In this document: positions 32,151 to 45,321 of the stretch, one piece after another | Position numbering within the stretch: position 1 is the stretch's first letter | Layout: the number at the start of each line of letters is the position of its first letter | Origin: Neocallimastix lanati (nom. inval.) | Taxonomy: Eukaryota; Neocallimastigomycota; Neocallimastigomycetes; Neocallimastigales; Neocallimastigaceae | Reading direction: 5' to 3' | Assembly: GCA_016946835.1 (NCBI GenBank) | Contig: JACVTC010000077.1 | Coordinates: forward strand, 62,001-126,000 | Length of the DNA stretch: 64,000 bases | Notes under the pieces: model-generated | What the model was told of the DNA's origin: nothing | Databases searched by the model: none | The model's input: the letters and a program-made list of their open reading frames with translations, nothing else | Program-made: the position numbers and the translations under genes

Positions 32151-34420
32151 TTTTGATATTAGTTATTCTAAAAAAAATATTAAAATTATATAATAAATTT
32201 AATTAATTGCGTTGATTTTTTTTTTTTTTTTTTTAATAAAAAAAAAAAAAATTCATTAATAAAAAATATCAACAAATATATGGTATTGAAATTTATATTT
32301 ATTTATTTAATTTTCAAGTGTTCTTCTTGTCAAAATATTGTTTATTATAATTATTAATCATTTATTTATTTTATTATTTGCTTAAAATGTTAATAATAAT
32401 TTGTTTCTAATATTCATTATAAATTATTTATTTATTTGCATATATTTTTTAGAATCTGAATTAATTTCAATTAGATATTGTTACTACAGTTTTATCAATA
32501 TTGCAATTAAAACCAATGTAAATAATTAATTCTACTATTATTAATTACTGGTTTGAAATCCAAGGTCAATCCATTTTTTATAATTTATCTTGCTTATCTT
32601 TATAATTGCTTTTAGTAAAAAGATTTGAAATTAATATGAATACAAATAATATATTATTATTTCCCTATAAAAGAAATATAAAATAATCATTGACTTGAAA
32701 TTTATATTATAAATTAAAAATAAACACATAAATTACATTTCGAAAAAAATATTTGACTTATTATTTTATTATTTTAAACTTTTGAAATTAATACTTTTGA
32801 AACAAATATATTTTTCTTTTTAATAATTTTATTTTTGAATTTAAATTTATAAGATTAATAGTAATAATAATAATAATAAAATTATTAATATATTATTATT
32901 TTTATAAATAGTTTTCTTCAAAAACTACTAAGTTTATCTTTTCAATCTTTATTCTTTTATTTTTAAATAATTTCTTTATAAACAAAAGATAATCCTATTA
33001 AAAAAAAATTAATGAAATTTATTAATTAAATTTTTTGTTTCAATAATAATTAATAAAATTTTATAAAAAATTTATATATAAATTTATTATAAAATTAATT
33101 AAATATAATTCTATTCTACTTTTTTTTTTATAATTATATGGTAAGGAATATGGACAGAATTAACCCAATATCTTAAAAAATAAAAAGAAAAATGTTATAA
33201 TATATTATCTAATAATAATTTAATTTATAATGAATATGATTTTCTTTTTTTTAATATTAAAAGTATTATATATAAAAATAATATATAAATATTTAATAAA
33301 ACTTTAAATATCATTTCAAATAAAAATAAAGAGAAATTGTTTTTTCTTAGTCTTTAAAGCAAAACAAAACAAAACAAAACAAAACAAAAAAACAAAAAAA
33401 AAAAAAGAATTCAAATAAAAAATTATCTCTATAATTTATTTTTGTATCTTCGTTTTTTTTTTTTTTCAGATAATATCATTTACAAGTAATATCACTTTAA
33501 GAAACATTATATCTAAAATGATAAATATTTATAAATAGAAAAAAATTGTTAATTATAATTTCAATTTCCTAGTAGTTTTAATCATGTAAAATGATATAAC
33601 CATATAAGATTGTGTACTACATTTTATAACGGTAAATATATTAAAAAAAAAAAAAAAAAAAATTGAAATAAAAAAAAATTAATTTTATTTAAATATGATA
33701 AAAGTAAATATATTATATTAAATAAATTAATAAATTAATAATTAAAGTTTTAAAAATCTTATTTTTAAAATATTACAGTTTTTAAATCTTTTTTACAATT
33801 ATTATGAAAAAAAAAGAATAGAATAACATATAATATATATCTTTTTATTTTAGTTATATATAAAAATAGGATATATTTGTATTTAATATTATTTTGTAAT
33901 TTTAAAATATAATTCTACTAATTTATGAGAATTTTCTTTTAATTCAACATATATCAGAATTTAATTCTTTATAACCCTAAATTTTTTTATTAAATTATAA
34001 TAAATGGTTTATATAATTATTATAATATATTTAATAAGATCGTTATGAATTTTTAACACACGTAAGGTTTCTGGATCAACCACCTCCTAAATTTATATGG
34101 GTCGATTTTCATCTTCCGTGGTGTTTTTCCCTAAAAATGAAGTTATTGTTCGCTTTCCATGGCTAGTATTCCTGTTGCTAGATTTTATTATATACTTTTA
34201 TTAAATAATATATAAAATTTATAAAAAAAATTTTTTTTTTTTTGGTGTATAGATAATATTAAAAATATTATACTTTGGTGGTACTTAAAGAAATAGATAA
34301 AATTTATTTAAGAAAGTATTCTAGTACCAGTTCATAAAATTTAGAACAATGGAATCAATTAATTTAAAACAAATGTTTGATAATATCTTTCAGTTCATAA
34401 AAAATTTTAATAGGTACTAC
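32151..34420. other. Intergenic; one GC-richer relic near 34040-34190
   Basis: AT spacer upstream of VPS35 with an (AAAAC)n run at 33360-33390. At 34040-34190 composition is noticeably richer (words such as GTTTCTGGATCAACCACCTC), with short peptide in the minus strand but no clear family. It is probably the remnant of a dispersed repeat. No intact gene. Confidence 0.45.
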
Positions 34421-34422
34421 TG

Positions 34423-34602
<180 letters not shown>

Positions 34603-34604
34603 TT

Positions 34605-34993
34605 TTGTAGAATTTACGTATATTATGTAATTTGATAATTAAATATTTTATAAATACAAGATAAAACATTATGACAGAAAGAAAACAAATATAAATATAA
34701 TAATATATAGAATCTATATGAAAAATAATAGTAATATTATACATATACTATATTATAATTTAATTAACTTATAATTAAATTTATTATTATATTTATTAAT
34801 ATATTAATAATGCATTATTAAATTATATTGCTAAATCATTCGTTTTTAAACAAAATAAAATTTTAATAAAAAAGAACATTGATAAAAAAAAGTAATATAT
34901 AAAAAACATAAATTTATAAATTCTGTTTTTTAAAATAAAAATATCAAATAAAAAACAAAAAATAAAAGTAAAAGTTTATTATATATATATATT

Positions 34994-35027
<34 letters not shown>

Positions 35028-35142
35028 AAAAAGAAAAAAAGAATATATCTTTAATAAAATAATAATCAATAAATAATAAATATATTAATTTAAAATTTGA
35101 TAAACAATTTATAATTTAAAAACTAATAAATAATCAGTAAAA
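34605..35142. other. Intergenic, 5' flank of Asterix gene
   Basis: AT spacer with an A-run at 35000-35024. No promoter motif can be told apart from the base composition. Confidence 0.5.
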
Positions 35143-35837
35143 ATGAGTACAACTAAAGCTTCAGATCCAAGAAGACCAGATGCTGTAGTAAAATTTGTTC
35201 CACCAGAATTTGATGAAGAGAATGCAGATATTGACTGGATTGGCTTTCTTGCCTTAATTATTGGTAATTTTTAGCTAATTTTTAACTTGATATTTGGAGT
35301 TTTAATTAAAAAGAATTTATAATATCAATTTATATAATTATATAATTAAATTTATAATATGATATTATATATATCCATTAATATGTATATAAAACTTTTT
35401 TTTAAAATATTTTGAATTGAATAAAAAATCATTTAGGTATCTTTGGTGTTTTCAAAAAGGTAGATTTTAAATAGACTTTTTATTTATTTATTATTACTTT
35501 TTATGAAAGTTGATAAATTATACTAACAACGATATCATATAAAATAAAAAAATTATATAGAATAAGATTGCTTCTTGGATATCATTATTTATGGCAATAT
35601 CTAGTGTAATTACCGGTAAAAAGTCAGAAGCAGAAGCTAGAAATGGAGGTTCACTTTTGTAAGTTTATCATATTAATTTAAAGATTTATAAATATTGTAA
35701 TTAGTAGTTATGTATTAATAAATTTTTATATAAATTATAAATTAATATTATATTATAGCTTTGCTATATCTTCATTAATCGTTATTTACACTAATGAACT
35801 TTACTTTAGTCGTCTTGCTGAAATGAAAAACAATTAA
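35143..35837 (+). CDS. Asterix (WDR83OS), PAT complex subunit
   Basis: Four exons: 35143-35263, 35437-35459 (23 nt), 35561-35658 and 35759-35837. Product 106 aa, the same length as human Asterix. Asterix forms the PAT complex with CCDC47 at the ER translocon and shelters transmembrane helices of new multipass membrane proteins (family knowledge). The N-terminus STTKASDPRRPDAVVKF with a following PP matches the family signature SDPRRP...PP. Three hydrophobic segments follow: WIGFLALIIGIFGVF (about 38-52), ASWISLFMAISSVITG (about 58-73) and LLFAISSLIVIYTNELYF. The charged loop KKSEAEARNGG separates the last two. Short exons hide it from ORF searches. The A-rich context AAAATG at the start supports the chosen ATG. 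I found no CCDC47 in the window. Confidence 0.9.
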
Positions 35838-36139
35838 TAGATATTAGCATTACAAAAATAATACCAAACAATAGTGATAACCATATATATAATAAAACTT
35901 AAATATAATATAAATAGTTTTATAGATTAAAAAAAAATTTAAAATGAATAAATTATAAATTATAAAAAGTAAAATGTTTATAAATCAATTTAAATTTGTG
36001 TATACTTTTTTTTTTAAAAAAAAAAATAAATAAATGAATAAATTAAATTTAAATATAAATAATTAATTACATTTAATAATTAGAATAATATAATTATATA
36101 TTCATTCTCCATTTCTCCATTATACGAATAAATAGAAAA

Positions 36140-36325
36140 ATTAAATAGTATGTAATAAATATTTTAATGATTCACTAATTAAAAGGCATTCCATTCTATT
36201 TTTTTTTTGAAAAATTGTTAATGAATTTAAAAGAGTATACCAGCATTCTGCTTTGTAATACCCTTATTATATCGTTTAAAATCATTTCATTTATTTCTAA
36301 ATAATGTGGATCTTTTGTTGCTTTT
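36140..36325 (-). pseudogene. Stray pseudo-exon copied from the EDEM3-like gene
   Basis: The minus strand reads TKDPHYLEINEMILNDI, then diverged sequence, then [18 protein letters not shown]. This matches exon 9 of the EDEM3-like gene (41924-41741; [17 protein letters not shown] ... [19 protein letters not shown]). The middle is altered and carries a stop, and no neighbouring exon copies are visible. It is a partial segmental duplication about 5.5 kb from its source, in the same orientation. Confidence 0.75.
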
Positions 36326-36589
36326 TATTCATTTATTATATAATAAATTAATAATATAAATTAAATATGAAAATATAACAATAACATAAAAATTATCTAA
36401 TAAATTTTTAAAAACATATCTTTTTTTTTTAAAAAAAAAAAAATTTTTTTAACAATTAATAAAAATATTATATGAATATCAAAACTAATAATTTAATAAA
36501 CAAAATAAATAAATAAAAAAATAGTCAAAAAAAAAAAAAAAAAAAAAAAAAGTTGATAAAGGAATTTTCTTGATTGAAATAGACCCAGT

Positions 36590-38130
36590 ATTAATTTAGA
36601 CTAATTTATGAAGAGCATCGCAATTATTCTTTTGATAATACTTTACAAATTCTTCACATTTAGTTGCTTCAGGATTTCCAGTTAATAGTTTAACTGAGGT
36701 AACGAAACGTTTAATACATTCTTAAATTTGACAGTCATCCATTAAATCATGATATAAAGCATGTTCATGTTCATCAGCTTCAATACCATCATAATTGTTG
36801 TATTAGCTACAACAAAAGTATCATTTTCATCTTGACCACTTTCTTCAGCATCATTATCTGTTGAATTATTATTAATAATTAGTATGTTCGGTTATGAATA
36901 TTTTTTTCTTTTTCTTTTTCTTCAGTCTTATAAGAATGCGCAACTCTACTAATTTCTGAAGTAGTATCATCAATAGAAAATGATTTTTGGAAAAATATTG
37001 GTCAATTATTTTAAGCATCAATATCTTCCCATTTAGTATTAGTAGTTCTAAAATGAGAATGTTCTGAGATCTCTTAATTATATGACCACTAATTTCAAAA
37101 AAAAGAGGAGATTTGAATTTCTTATCAATGTTTTCACATCCATACAGAGCTGCATTGGTTCCACTACTCCATTATTGAATATAATATCCTAAATATTGAT
37201 ATTTATCCTTTATAGATTTATCATTATTAATAGTGAATGCAATTTCATTATTTTTAATAGAAATTGAATCAATATCAATTTCATATCCCTTCTTATAATA
37301 TTCTTTGTATTCAGCAACTGTTTTATCTCCTTTTTTTACATTTAACTTTAGCTTCAAATGCTTCATCTAATCTACCCTCAAGAAGGTATTTGAATGGTGA
37401 TTTTCATTCACTATTCCATTTATTGAGAGTTCTATCTCTAATATCTTCATCATCGAAAGTAGATACTTCTTCACCTGGATAAAAAGTTACATCATATCTA
37501 TCATGTCCTAAAAGAACTTTTCGAGGTTCATCTACATTATATCTTTTTTGAACAAAGAATGAAATTATTTTAGAATTCATAATATCATCATAACTTTCAT
37601 TACTAAAGTATGAATGAACCAGAGTAATTTCTTCATTAGAAAGTTCATGAGAATGATCATGATCGTGATTATATTGTTTTTCATTACTTTGTTCTTATTC
37701 ATGAGAATGAGGTTCATTTTCATTTGTTTCTTTGAGAGTATTTCCTTCCTCATTATGATCATGGTTGTGTGTATGATTATCATTTCCTTCAGTTAAATGT
37801 CTTGAAACAGGATAGATACTACCATTATTATATGTTGCACAATATTTTAAAGTATACAATTATTAAATTTAAGATGGACAAAGCATCAGGCTTCTCATGA
37901 TCACATGATCATTTGTAATATCAATTAGTAGTAGTTAAAGAAATGTCAGATAAAAATATTTTTCAATTAATGCTATTAAAATTAGAGCACGTAATTTTAA
38001 TATCACTTTCTATTTTAGAATTAGCTAAAATTGAATCTATAGTATAAATGCAAGTATTATAGTTAGATAATCCTTCAGCACATCCTGAAGAATGTGCAAA
38101 TAGTTAATAATAAATTATTAATAAAATGTA
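36590..38130 (-). pseudogene. Decayed secreted-type protein, His-rich, unrecognised
   Basis: Minus-strand peptide runs through the region with several frame changes and stops. The start near 38130 has MTLHFINNLLL (signal-like). Then come CAEGLSNYNTCIYTIDSILA, a His/Asp/Glu-rich stretch (QYNHDHDHSHELSNEE, about 37680-37620), VHSYFSNESYDDIMNSKI, VLLGHDRYDVTFYPGEEVST, AEYKEYYKKGYEIDIDSI, and a C-terminal helix-like end FVTSVKLLTGNPEATKCEEF ... NNCDALHKLV with a stop at about 36600. Cysteines and the signal-like start suggest a secreted or extracellular protein. At least four lesions break it. I do not recognise the family; it does not look like a retroelement. Confidence 0.55.
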
Positions 38131-38381
38131 ATGTCATTTTAAAAAAAAAAAAAAGAAAAAAAAAAAAAAAAAATTACTTAAATGAATAATGAAAACAAAA
38201 AGTGTATTATTAAAAATATATATATTATTTCTTTATATATCTTTCTTTTTTTTATCCAATTTTCTTTATTATCTGTTAAATATAACTAATATTAATTATA
38301 TTAATAAGAAGCTAAAAACAAAAACAAAAACAAAAACAAAACAAAAAAAACAAAAAAAACAAACAAAAAAAAATTCTGTAT

Positions 38382-38465
38382 TGTATAACTAATATTTAAT
38401 TTATTAGAATGAACCTATATAAAAATAATTAAAAATTATTACGATTAATGTTAACCTGTTAATTC
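38382..38465. repeat. Left member of a flanking direct repeat
   Basis: An 80-85-bp segment starting TTGTATAACTAATATTTAAT and ending near GATTAATGTTAACCTG resembles 39150-39232 (TTGTATAACTGGTATTTATT ... GATTAGTGTTAAATTG). Together they bracket the GC-richer island at 38530-39145. Confidence 0.5.
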
Positions 38466-38474
38466 AAATATTGT

Positions 38475-38532
<58 letters not shown>

Positions 38533-38533
38533 T

Positions 38534-39145
38534 TTCTGGTGTATACCGCCATTATTTTTAGACCCCCTTAAGGACATGTGAATATTGAGGTAGTCACATC
38601 ACTTCAATATGCTTTCGTATAGGCGGATAATGTCCCTGCTGGTCGGTGTTACTGAGTGTTCAGAATTGGCTCTCTGATATGCATATTATTGCTGAGAATT
38701 TTTAAGTACAATTTTTCTCAAAGTGCAGTTCCTAATTTCCCTTTGAAGCGAGTCGAATATAACCTAACCCAATGAAATACGTACTAGCTCATTTGGCAAT
38801 TACATATAGGTTAAGAAGATTGCAATTTTGTAGAATATATCTACATTACTTTGTTAGAATATATCTATATGGACGCATGATATGTACATGAATACTAATT
38901 CTCTCGAAAATATATTAAATAACAGTACTGCACAACCCTACAGTATATTGTCTACGGTCTATATTACTTATGAGATTTGGAATAATAATATATATAAGGA
39001 GGAGATACTTAACCTGTAACCCTAATCATCATATTCCGTAAAAACCTCTTGTGAGGAAAACCTAGAAATAGTCAAAGGGTGGGTCGAAACAGGAGCCTTA
39101 TGTATGCTAGTCCACGGACCAAAAACTAGGATAAAACCTGGTTAG
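38534..39145. other. GC-richer island of unknown origin
   Basis: About 610 bp with far more G/C than its surroundings, for example words CTGGTGTATACCGCCATT, TGTCCCTGCTGGTCGGTG and GGGTGGGTCGAAACAGGAGC. No long open frame exists on either strand and I find no reverse transcriptase or transposase motif. A poly(T)/ATTT run (38478-38533) abuts its left edge, and a poly(A)-rich stretch lies 220 bp beyond its right edge. Candidate explanations are the untranslated end of a non-LTR element, a SINE-like repeat, or a structured non-coding RNA gene. Confidence 0.4.
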
Positions 39146-39149
39146 TCTA

Positions 39150-39232
39150 TTGTATAACTGGTATTTATTTTATTGCATATTAAATCTATATATAAAAAAT
39201 TAAAATTATAAAGATTAGTGTTAAATTGTAAA
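39150..39232. repeat. Right member of a flanking direct repeat
   Basis: Imperfect copy of 38382-38465 in the same orientation, immediately after the GC-richer island. Similarity is clear at both ends (TTGTATAACT, ATTA-TGTTAA) with several mismatches inside. Confidence 0.5.
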
Positions 39233-39234
39233 CT

Positions 39235-39804
39235 TTTAGTTTTTAAAGAAAACACAAATCACTAATACGTTACTTTCATTCATTATTATATTTTAATAGG
39301 TTTATAAATACAATTTAAATTCAATATTTATATATTTATGATCAAAACCAAAAAATAAATAAATAAAAAAAAAAAAAAAAAAAAAAAAGTTATATTTATT
39401 AATTTAATAATGAATGAATATTTTTAATTAATAAATTAATTTTTATTTATTTATTCATATATATATATATTTATTTTTATTTTATGTGCCTATTTTTTTT
39501 TTTTTTTTTTAATTTCTCATGTTCTATATATATTTTCTTAATAAAAATATTTTTATTTATTTATTTTTATATAATATTATTTTATTAAAATTAAATGCTT
39601 AAAACATAGATATTTAATGAAGTTTTAAATAAAATAAATTTATATACTAATTCTAATGAAATTGTAAAAACAAAAGTAAAGAATAAAAATAATAATAATA
39701 ATAATAAATATCTTGATTAATATAATAATAAAAATAATAATTTTGTACATGATCAACCAAATATTTTAATTATATAATAATTTTTTTCTTTGTTTATTTC
39801 TTTT

Positions 39805-39861
<57 letters not shown>

Positions 39862-39900
39862 CATTTATACATAATATTGATTATCATTACTATTTTCATT
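39235..39900. other. Intergenic, no gene seen
   Basis: AT spacer between the island repeat and the 3' end of the EDEM3-like gene, with poly(A) 39366-39388 and a long poly(T) run 39809-39853. Confidence 0.6.
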
Positions 39901-39903
39901 ATT

Positions 39904-42124
39904 TTAATTATTATTATTTAATTTTTTATTATTATTATCATTTCGATTATTTATATCATTTAATGTTTCATTCATTATATTTGGTAATGGTGTTATGTCT
40001 AATACTTTTCTTCTTCTTGTTTTTATAATTTTGATATTACTTATAATTTTTCCATCATATTGAAGATCAACTGGCTTAATCTTTATTAAATCATTGAACT
40101 TAAAACCCATCAAATTCCATGATAGTGTACCATGAATAGTAGAAAAAGTTTCATATAATTTTAATAGATTTTTAAATTCATTTTTGCGATAATTTAGTAA
40201 AGGTTCTAAATATTTTTTTAACAATGATTCACTATCCTGTTTAGAAATCATTAATGATGGGATTGTATATTCATCAACTTCTTGTTTTCTTTTATGATAC
40301 GGAATATCATTTTCAACTAATTCCATAACTTCTTGTTCTAATTCTTTGAATTTATTAATTAAATCTTTATATTGTAATGGATTAAATTTAGTTTCTTTAT
40401 ATGGCGACATGCTAAATATTTGTTCATTTATATTTGAAATTATAATACCAGCAGCACCTGCTTTCATTGCATATTTAGTTTTTTCACTAAAGAAGCAACT
40501 TCCTCTGGAAACCATGATAACTTTTCCTTTAATAATTTCTTTATATTTTGAAGAATATTCAGAACAACCTTCGGACAGAGTTGGCTTTGAAAAATTTGAA
40601 TTTTTAAAAATAGGCAATATATCCATATCCCAAACTTGTTCGGCATTTAATTGAGGACCATATATGGCTTTAGCTGCTGTTATTGTAACATTATCATATT
40701 TTAAATTATATACTTTGCTAATAAAATTTAAATAATAATTTAAAATTAGCATATTTAAGATAAAAATAAAAATATTGAATAAATAAATAATTAAATAAAT
40801 AAAAAGATAAAAAGTTAAAATAAATACATGCATTATTATTTATTATTTATTATTTTATTATTTATTATTTAATATTTAATATTTAATATTTATTATTTAA
40901 TATTTATTATTAATTATTTATTATTTATTATTTATTATTTATTATTTGTTATTTATTAACTTACAGATTATCTTGAAAAGCATCAGCACTTAATAAAAAC
41001 TCAATACCTTCCATAACAATATATACATTCTTATTTAAATTTAATTTTCTACCATTGACTTTTGTCATGAGTTGAGAAATATTACCAAATTTAGTAACTT
41101 CGATATCAATATCGTACAGGGTATTAACAACATAATAATTTGGTTTTTCAATAATTTTAAATGGTGGATAGTTTTCTTGGTCTTTATCATTATCTGATTT
41201 AACATGAAGTTCGATAGATTCTTTTTTAACATTCACAGGACATACTGCCTTAGTATATATTAATTCTTCTCTTGGCGTCAATTTATTCACTAAAGTAAAT
41301 ATTTTCAATTTTTCATTTTCTGAAATTAGAGGTTTTCCTAAATGGAATACCATATATGGACATTTTCCTTTGACATTAGCTTCTGAATTTAAATGTGATG
41401 CATTTTCGTATTCTTTAATATGATACACAGAATGAGGAAGAATTAGGAAATGTCCCTCTATTTACATTTAAATATATTTGAATATAAATACAAATATTAA
41501 AAAAAAATTATAATTTTTTTAACAAAATATTAAAAATATTCATTTTAAAATAACTAATTTACTAATAAAAATATTTACCAGTTGTGAAAAGAGAATTTGT
41601 AAATTCTTTATTAATTCTATTATCTATATTAATAAGCAATAATAAAGATATCATAATAAACATTAATAATAAATTACATATAATAATATAAAAATTATTA
41701 AATGTAATTTTAATATTATTTTATATATTTTAATTAATACCTTCATCAAATAATAAAAATAAATATTTTAAAGATTCACTAATAAAAAAACTTTCCATTC
41801 TATCTTCTTTTTTTAAAGATGTTAATGGATTTAATTGGGCATAACCACATTTTGTTTTACAAAAGTTTTCTATATCATTTAAAATCATTTCACCAATATC
41901 TAAATAATATGGATCTTTTGTAGCCTAAAATAAAAAATAAAATAAAATAAAATAAAATAAAATAAAATAAAATAAAATAAAATAAAATAAAATAAAATAA
42001 AATAAAATAAAATAAAATAAATTTAAATAAAATAAAATAAAATAAATTTAAATAAAAAAATAATAATAAAAATAATAATAAAAATAAAAATAAATAAATA
42101 TATAAATAAAAAAAAAAAAAAAAA

Positions 42125-42162
<38 letters not shown>

Positions 42163-42599
42163 GTAAATAATAATTTTATAATAAATTTTAGTAAATAAAT
42201 ATTTTTGCACTTCTTATATAGAGATATTTAATAGATTTAATAGTTACTTGATAAAGCATATAATTAGATTCAATAAATTCTCTATTGTTGTTGTAGTTGT
42301 TAAAATTAATACATTAATTATTGTCATTTAAATTTTAATTTATATCAAAATGAATACATCTTTATGAATTATTCATTTGTACTTTATTAATAATACATAC
42401 GGTCTTAATAAATAGTAATCATTTTCAACTTCTTTTCTATTAAAATTAAATACTTCTGGTATAGCATGATATTTTTTCCACAATTCTGTATATATTTGAT
42501 GAAGATGAATAGCATTAGGAATATCACCTAATAAAACCTAAATAATAACATTTATAACAAATAAAAATAATTATATTATTATTTTGATGAAAATAATGC

Positions 42600-42649
<50 letters not shown>

Positions 42650-42721
42650 TATTATTATTATTTATTATTATTATTTATTATTATTATTATTATTATTTAT
42701 TATTATTATTTATTATTATTA

Positions 42722-42759
<38 letters not shown>

Positions 42760-43055
42760 GTACTTGTAATCCTGGAAAAAATGCTGATAAACTAAATATA
42801 ATTTTATTATTATTAATATTATTATTATATAAATGTATTAATAATTAAAGAAGAAAATATTATTATATGATTTTAAAACTCTAATTTTCCTTACCCATCC
42901 ATATTAGATGATACAAATAATCCTGTATTCATATTAACATTTAAATATAAACCATCTTGATTTTTCATATATTTTTGAATAGCCAAGTATGAATCATTAA
43001 ACATTTTTAAATAATCTGGATCCCCAAACAAAATATATGCTTTCAACATATATTC

Positions 43056-43119
<64 letters not shown>

Positions 43120-44790
43120 TTTATTACTATTAAAATTATAATAATTTAATAATTCTATTATATATTCTATCATATTATAAAAACATACAATAAAGAATCA
43201 ATGCCAGCACCAATTCCTGAAACTGCATAATCCCACTATAATATATTTAAAATTCAATTTCATTATTAAATAGATTCATAACTCTTTATATATATATATA
43301 AAATTATCAATGATGATATATTTATTTTAACAGTGCATACTAATAATTATTTGATTTTTACCTTAGAAGTGGAAACATTAATTGTGTTACCAACAAGATT
43401 TAATGAAGAACGTTCATTCCATATTTTAAACAATGCCTTAAATTACAAATTTATATATATATATTTATTTATTTATAAATAAATTTATAAAAATTATTTA
43501 AGAAATTTACATAAAAAAATTAGGTAAAAATTAATTGATAAATAATAATTATTTTATCCAATAATAATTAATACTTATAATAACTTTCTTTTATATATAA
43601 CGTCTATACCTTTCTTGCGTAATTCTATTTTTCATTTGTTTTTGTTATGGTAATAAAAAAAAATATAATATTGACAATGATAATAAATAAATAAATAAAT
43701 AAAAATATTTTTATATATTCAACATTAAATAAAATAATAAAATATTAATAAAACATATCTTTATCTATTATAAATAAATAATAATTCAAAATATAATTTA
43801 TTGTATTTTTTGCCTTTATTTAAAATACTAATATTTTGAAAATATAATACCTCAAATCTCATATCTCCTGTTAAACGACTTAATGTTCCAAATTCTAAAA
43901 TCAATGTACCTGCTCCTGCTGAACAATTACTTGTTTCATTAAGTAATACACCTTTTTTTAAATTTACCTATACAAATATTAAAATAATTTAATTTTATTA
44001 AATATTAAATATTATCAATTTTCATTTATAATTTTATTCTTCTTATCAATATCATGTTTTTCAGTTTATATCTATCTCTTTAATTCTTTTAGTCATCCTT
44101 TCCTTATATTATTATTTTTTTGTTTATGTGCTTTATTTTTTTTTATTTAATATAATAATTTAACATAATGTTATATATAATTTCTACAAAATTAATATTT
44201 CAAATAAAAAGAATATTATACATATAGAAACATACTCTTGCTAAAGGAATTTCACTTTCAGAATGTTCAAACGCTGGTAATAATCTTTTACCTAAATTAT
44301 ATGCTAATTCTAATAATTCATTATTATAATTATCTAATTTTACACCATAAACATCACTTGTTGCAAATAAATGGCCTGATAAAAGACCACCTAATATTCT
44401 AATGTTAACTTCAAATATCTGAACTTTACAATCACAATTAAAATCTACATTTTTTATAATATCTTCAACAGCAGTTTGAAATGCTTCTTTGTCTCCAATA
44501 ACTGCTAAAGTATCTAAAGAATCAATAAGAGTTAATGTATAATTTCCTAAAATATCATTAATTCCATAATTATCAGGATTAGCATAATCTCTAGTTCTTC
44601 CTTTACAACTCAAAGGATACAATTCATCCATAGGAAAAGCATACTTCATATATCCATTAAAAGCATGATATATCATTTGTTTTGTTTTATTTTTTAATTC
44701 ATTTCTATGTTCTAGGGTCATTCCTTCAGAATGAGCCACTATAAAAATTAAAATAAATAGAAGTCGTATAAAATTTATAGCTTTCAACAT
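39904..44790 (-). CDS. EDEM3-like ER mannosidase (GH47) with PA domain
   Basis: Twelve exons: 44790-44236, 43967-43851, 43436-43362, 43235-43189, 43056-42895, 42791-42764, 42537-42401, 42281-42248, 41924-41741, 41623-41579, 41457-40965 and 40717-39904. Phases all agree; product 896 aa (human EDEM3 is 932). EDEM proteins trim mannose from misfolded glycoproteins in the ER and pass them to ERAD. A signal peptide leads ([20 protein letters not shown]). GH47 blocks follow: [44 protein letters not shown]-type [86 protein letters not shown] and [16 protein letters not shown], then [13 protein letters not shown]. The C-terminal PA domain includes [20 protein letters not shown] and [13 protein letters not shown]. 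The PA domain separates EDEM3 from EDEM1/2. No KDEL-type ending is seen; the protein ends in an Asn-rich tail. A pseudo-exon copy of exon 9 lies downstream. Confidence 0.92.
41935..42056. repeat. (TAAAA)n microsatellite in EDEM3-like intron
   Basis: About 22 AAAAT/TAAAA units between exons 8 and 9, followed by A-rich and AAT runs. An (ATT)n run (42601-42760) fills the intron between exons 6 and 7, and a poly(T) run (43058-43110) directly precedes exon 5 on the coding strand. Confidence 0.9.
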
Positions 44791-44869
44791 ATTAACTTTT
44801 TTTTTCCTTAATGTAAACGAGTTAAATAGTTATAAATTTTGAATTTTAACAAAGTTTTTTTTTTTTTTT

Positions 44870-44903
<34 letters not shown>

Positions 44904-45282
44904 CTTCTGCTATTATTAATATTACTTTTTTTTTTCTTTTTGTTTTTTTTTTTTTTTTATTTATTTATTTATTTTATTTATTTATTTATTTCTATATCTT
45001 ATAAATCTAATTCTAATAAATTATTTATAATAATATGTTATTGTGTGTAATATAAATATCAATTATTGATTTTAATTAAATTATGTGATTAATTTTAATT
45101 ATATATAAAATTTATATAATAATAATACTTTTTAAAATAAACTTTTAACATACATACTTTAGATAAATTAATATATTTTATGAAAGCATTTTAATTTAAT
45201 AATATTTATTTTATTTGCTTTGTTGAAAAAGATTTATATATTATTGTTATTCTTAAAAAAAATATTAATAATTATATATATA

Positions 45283-45321
<39 letters not shown>

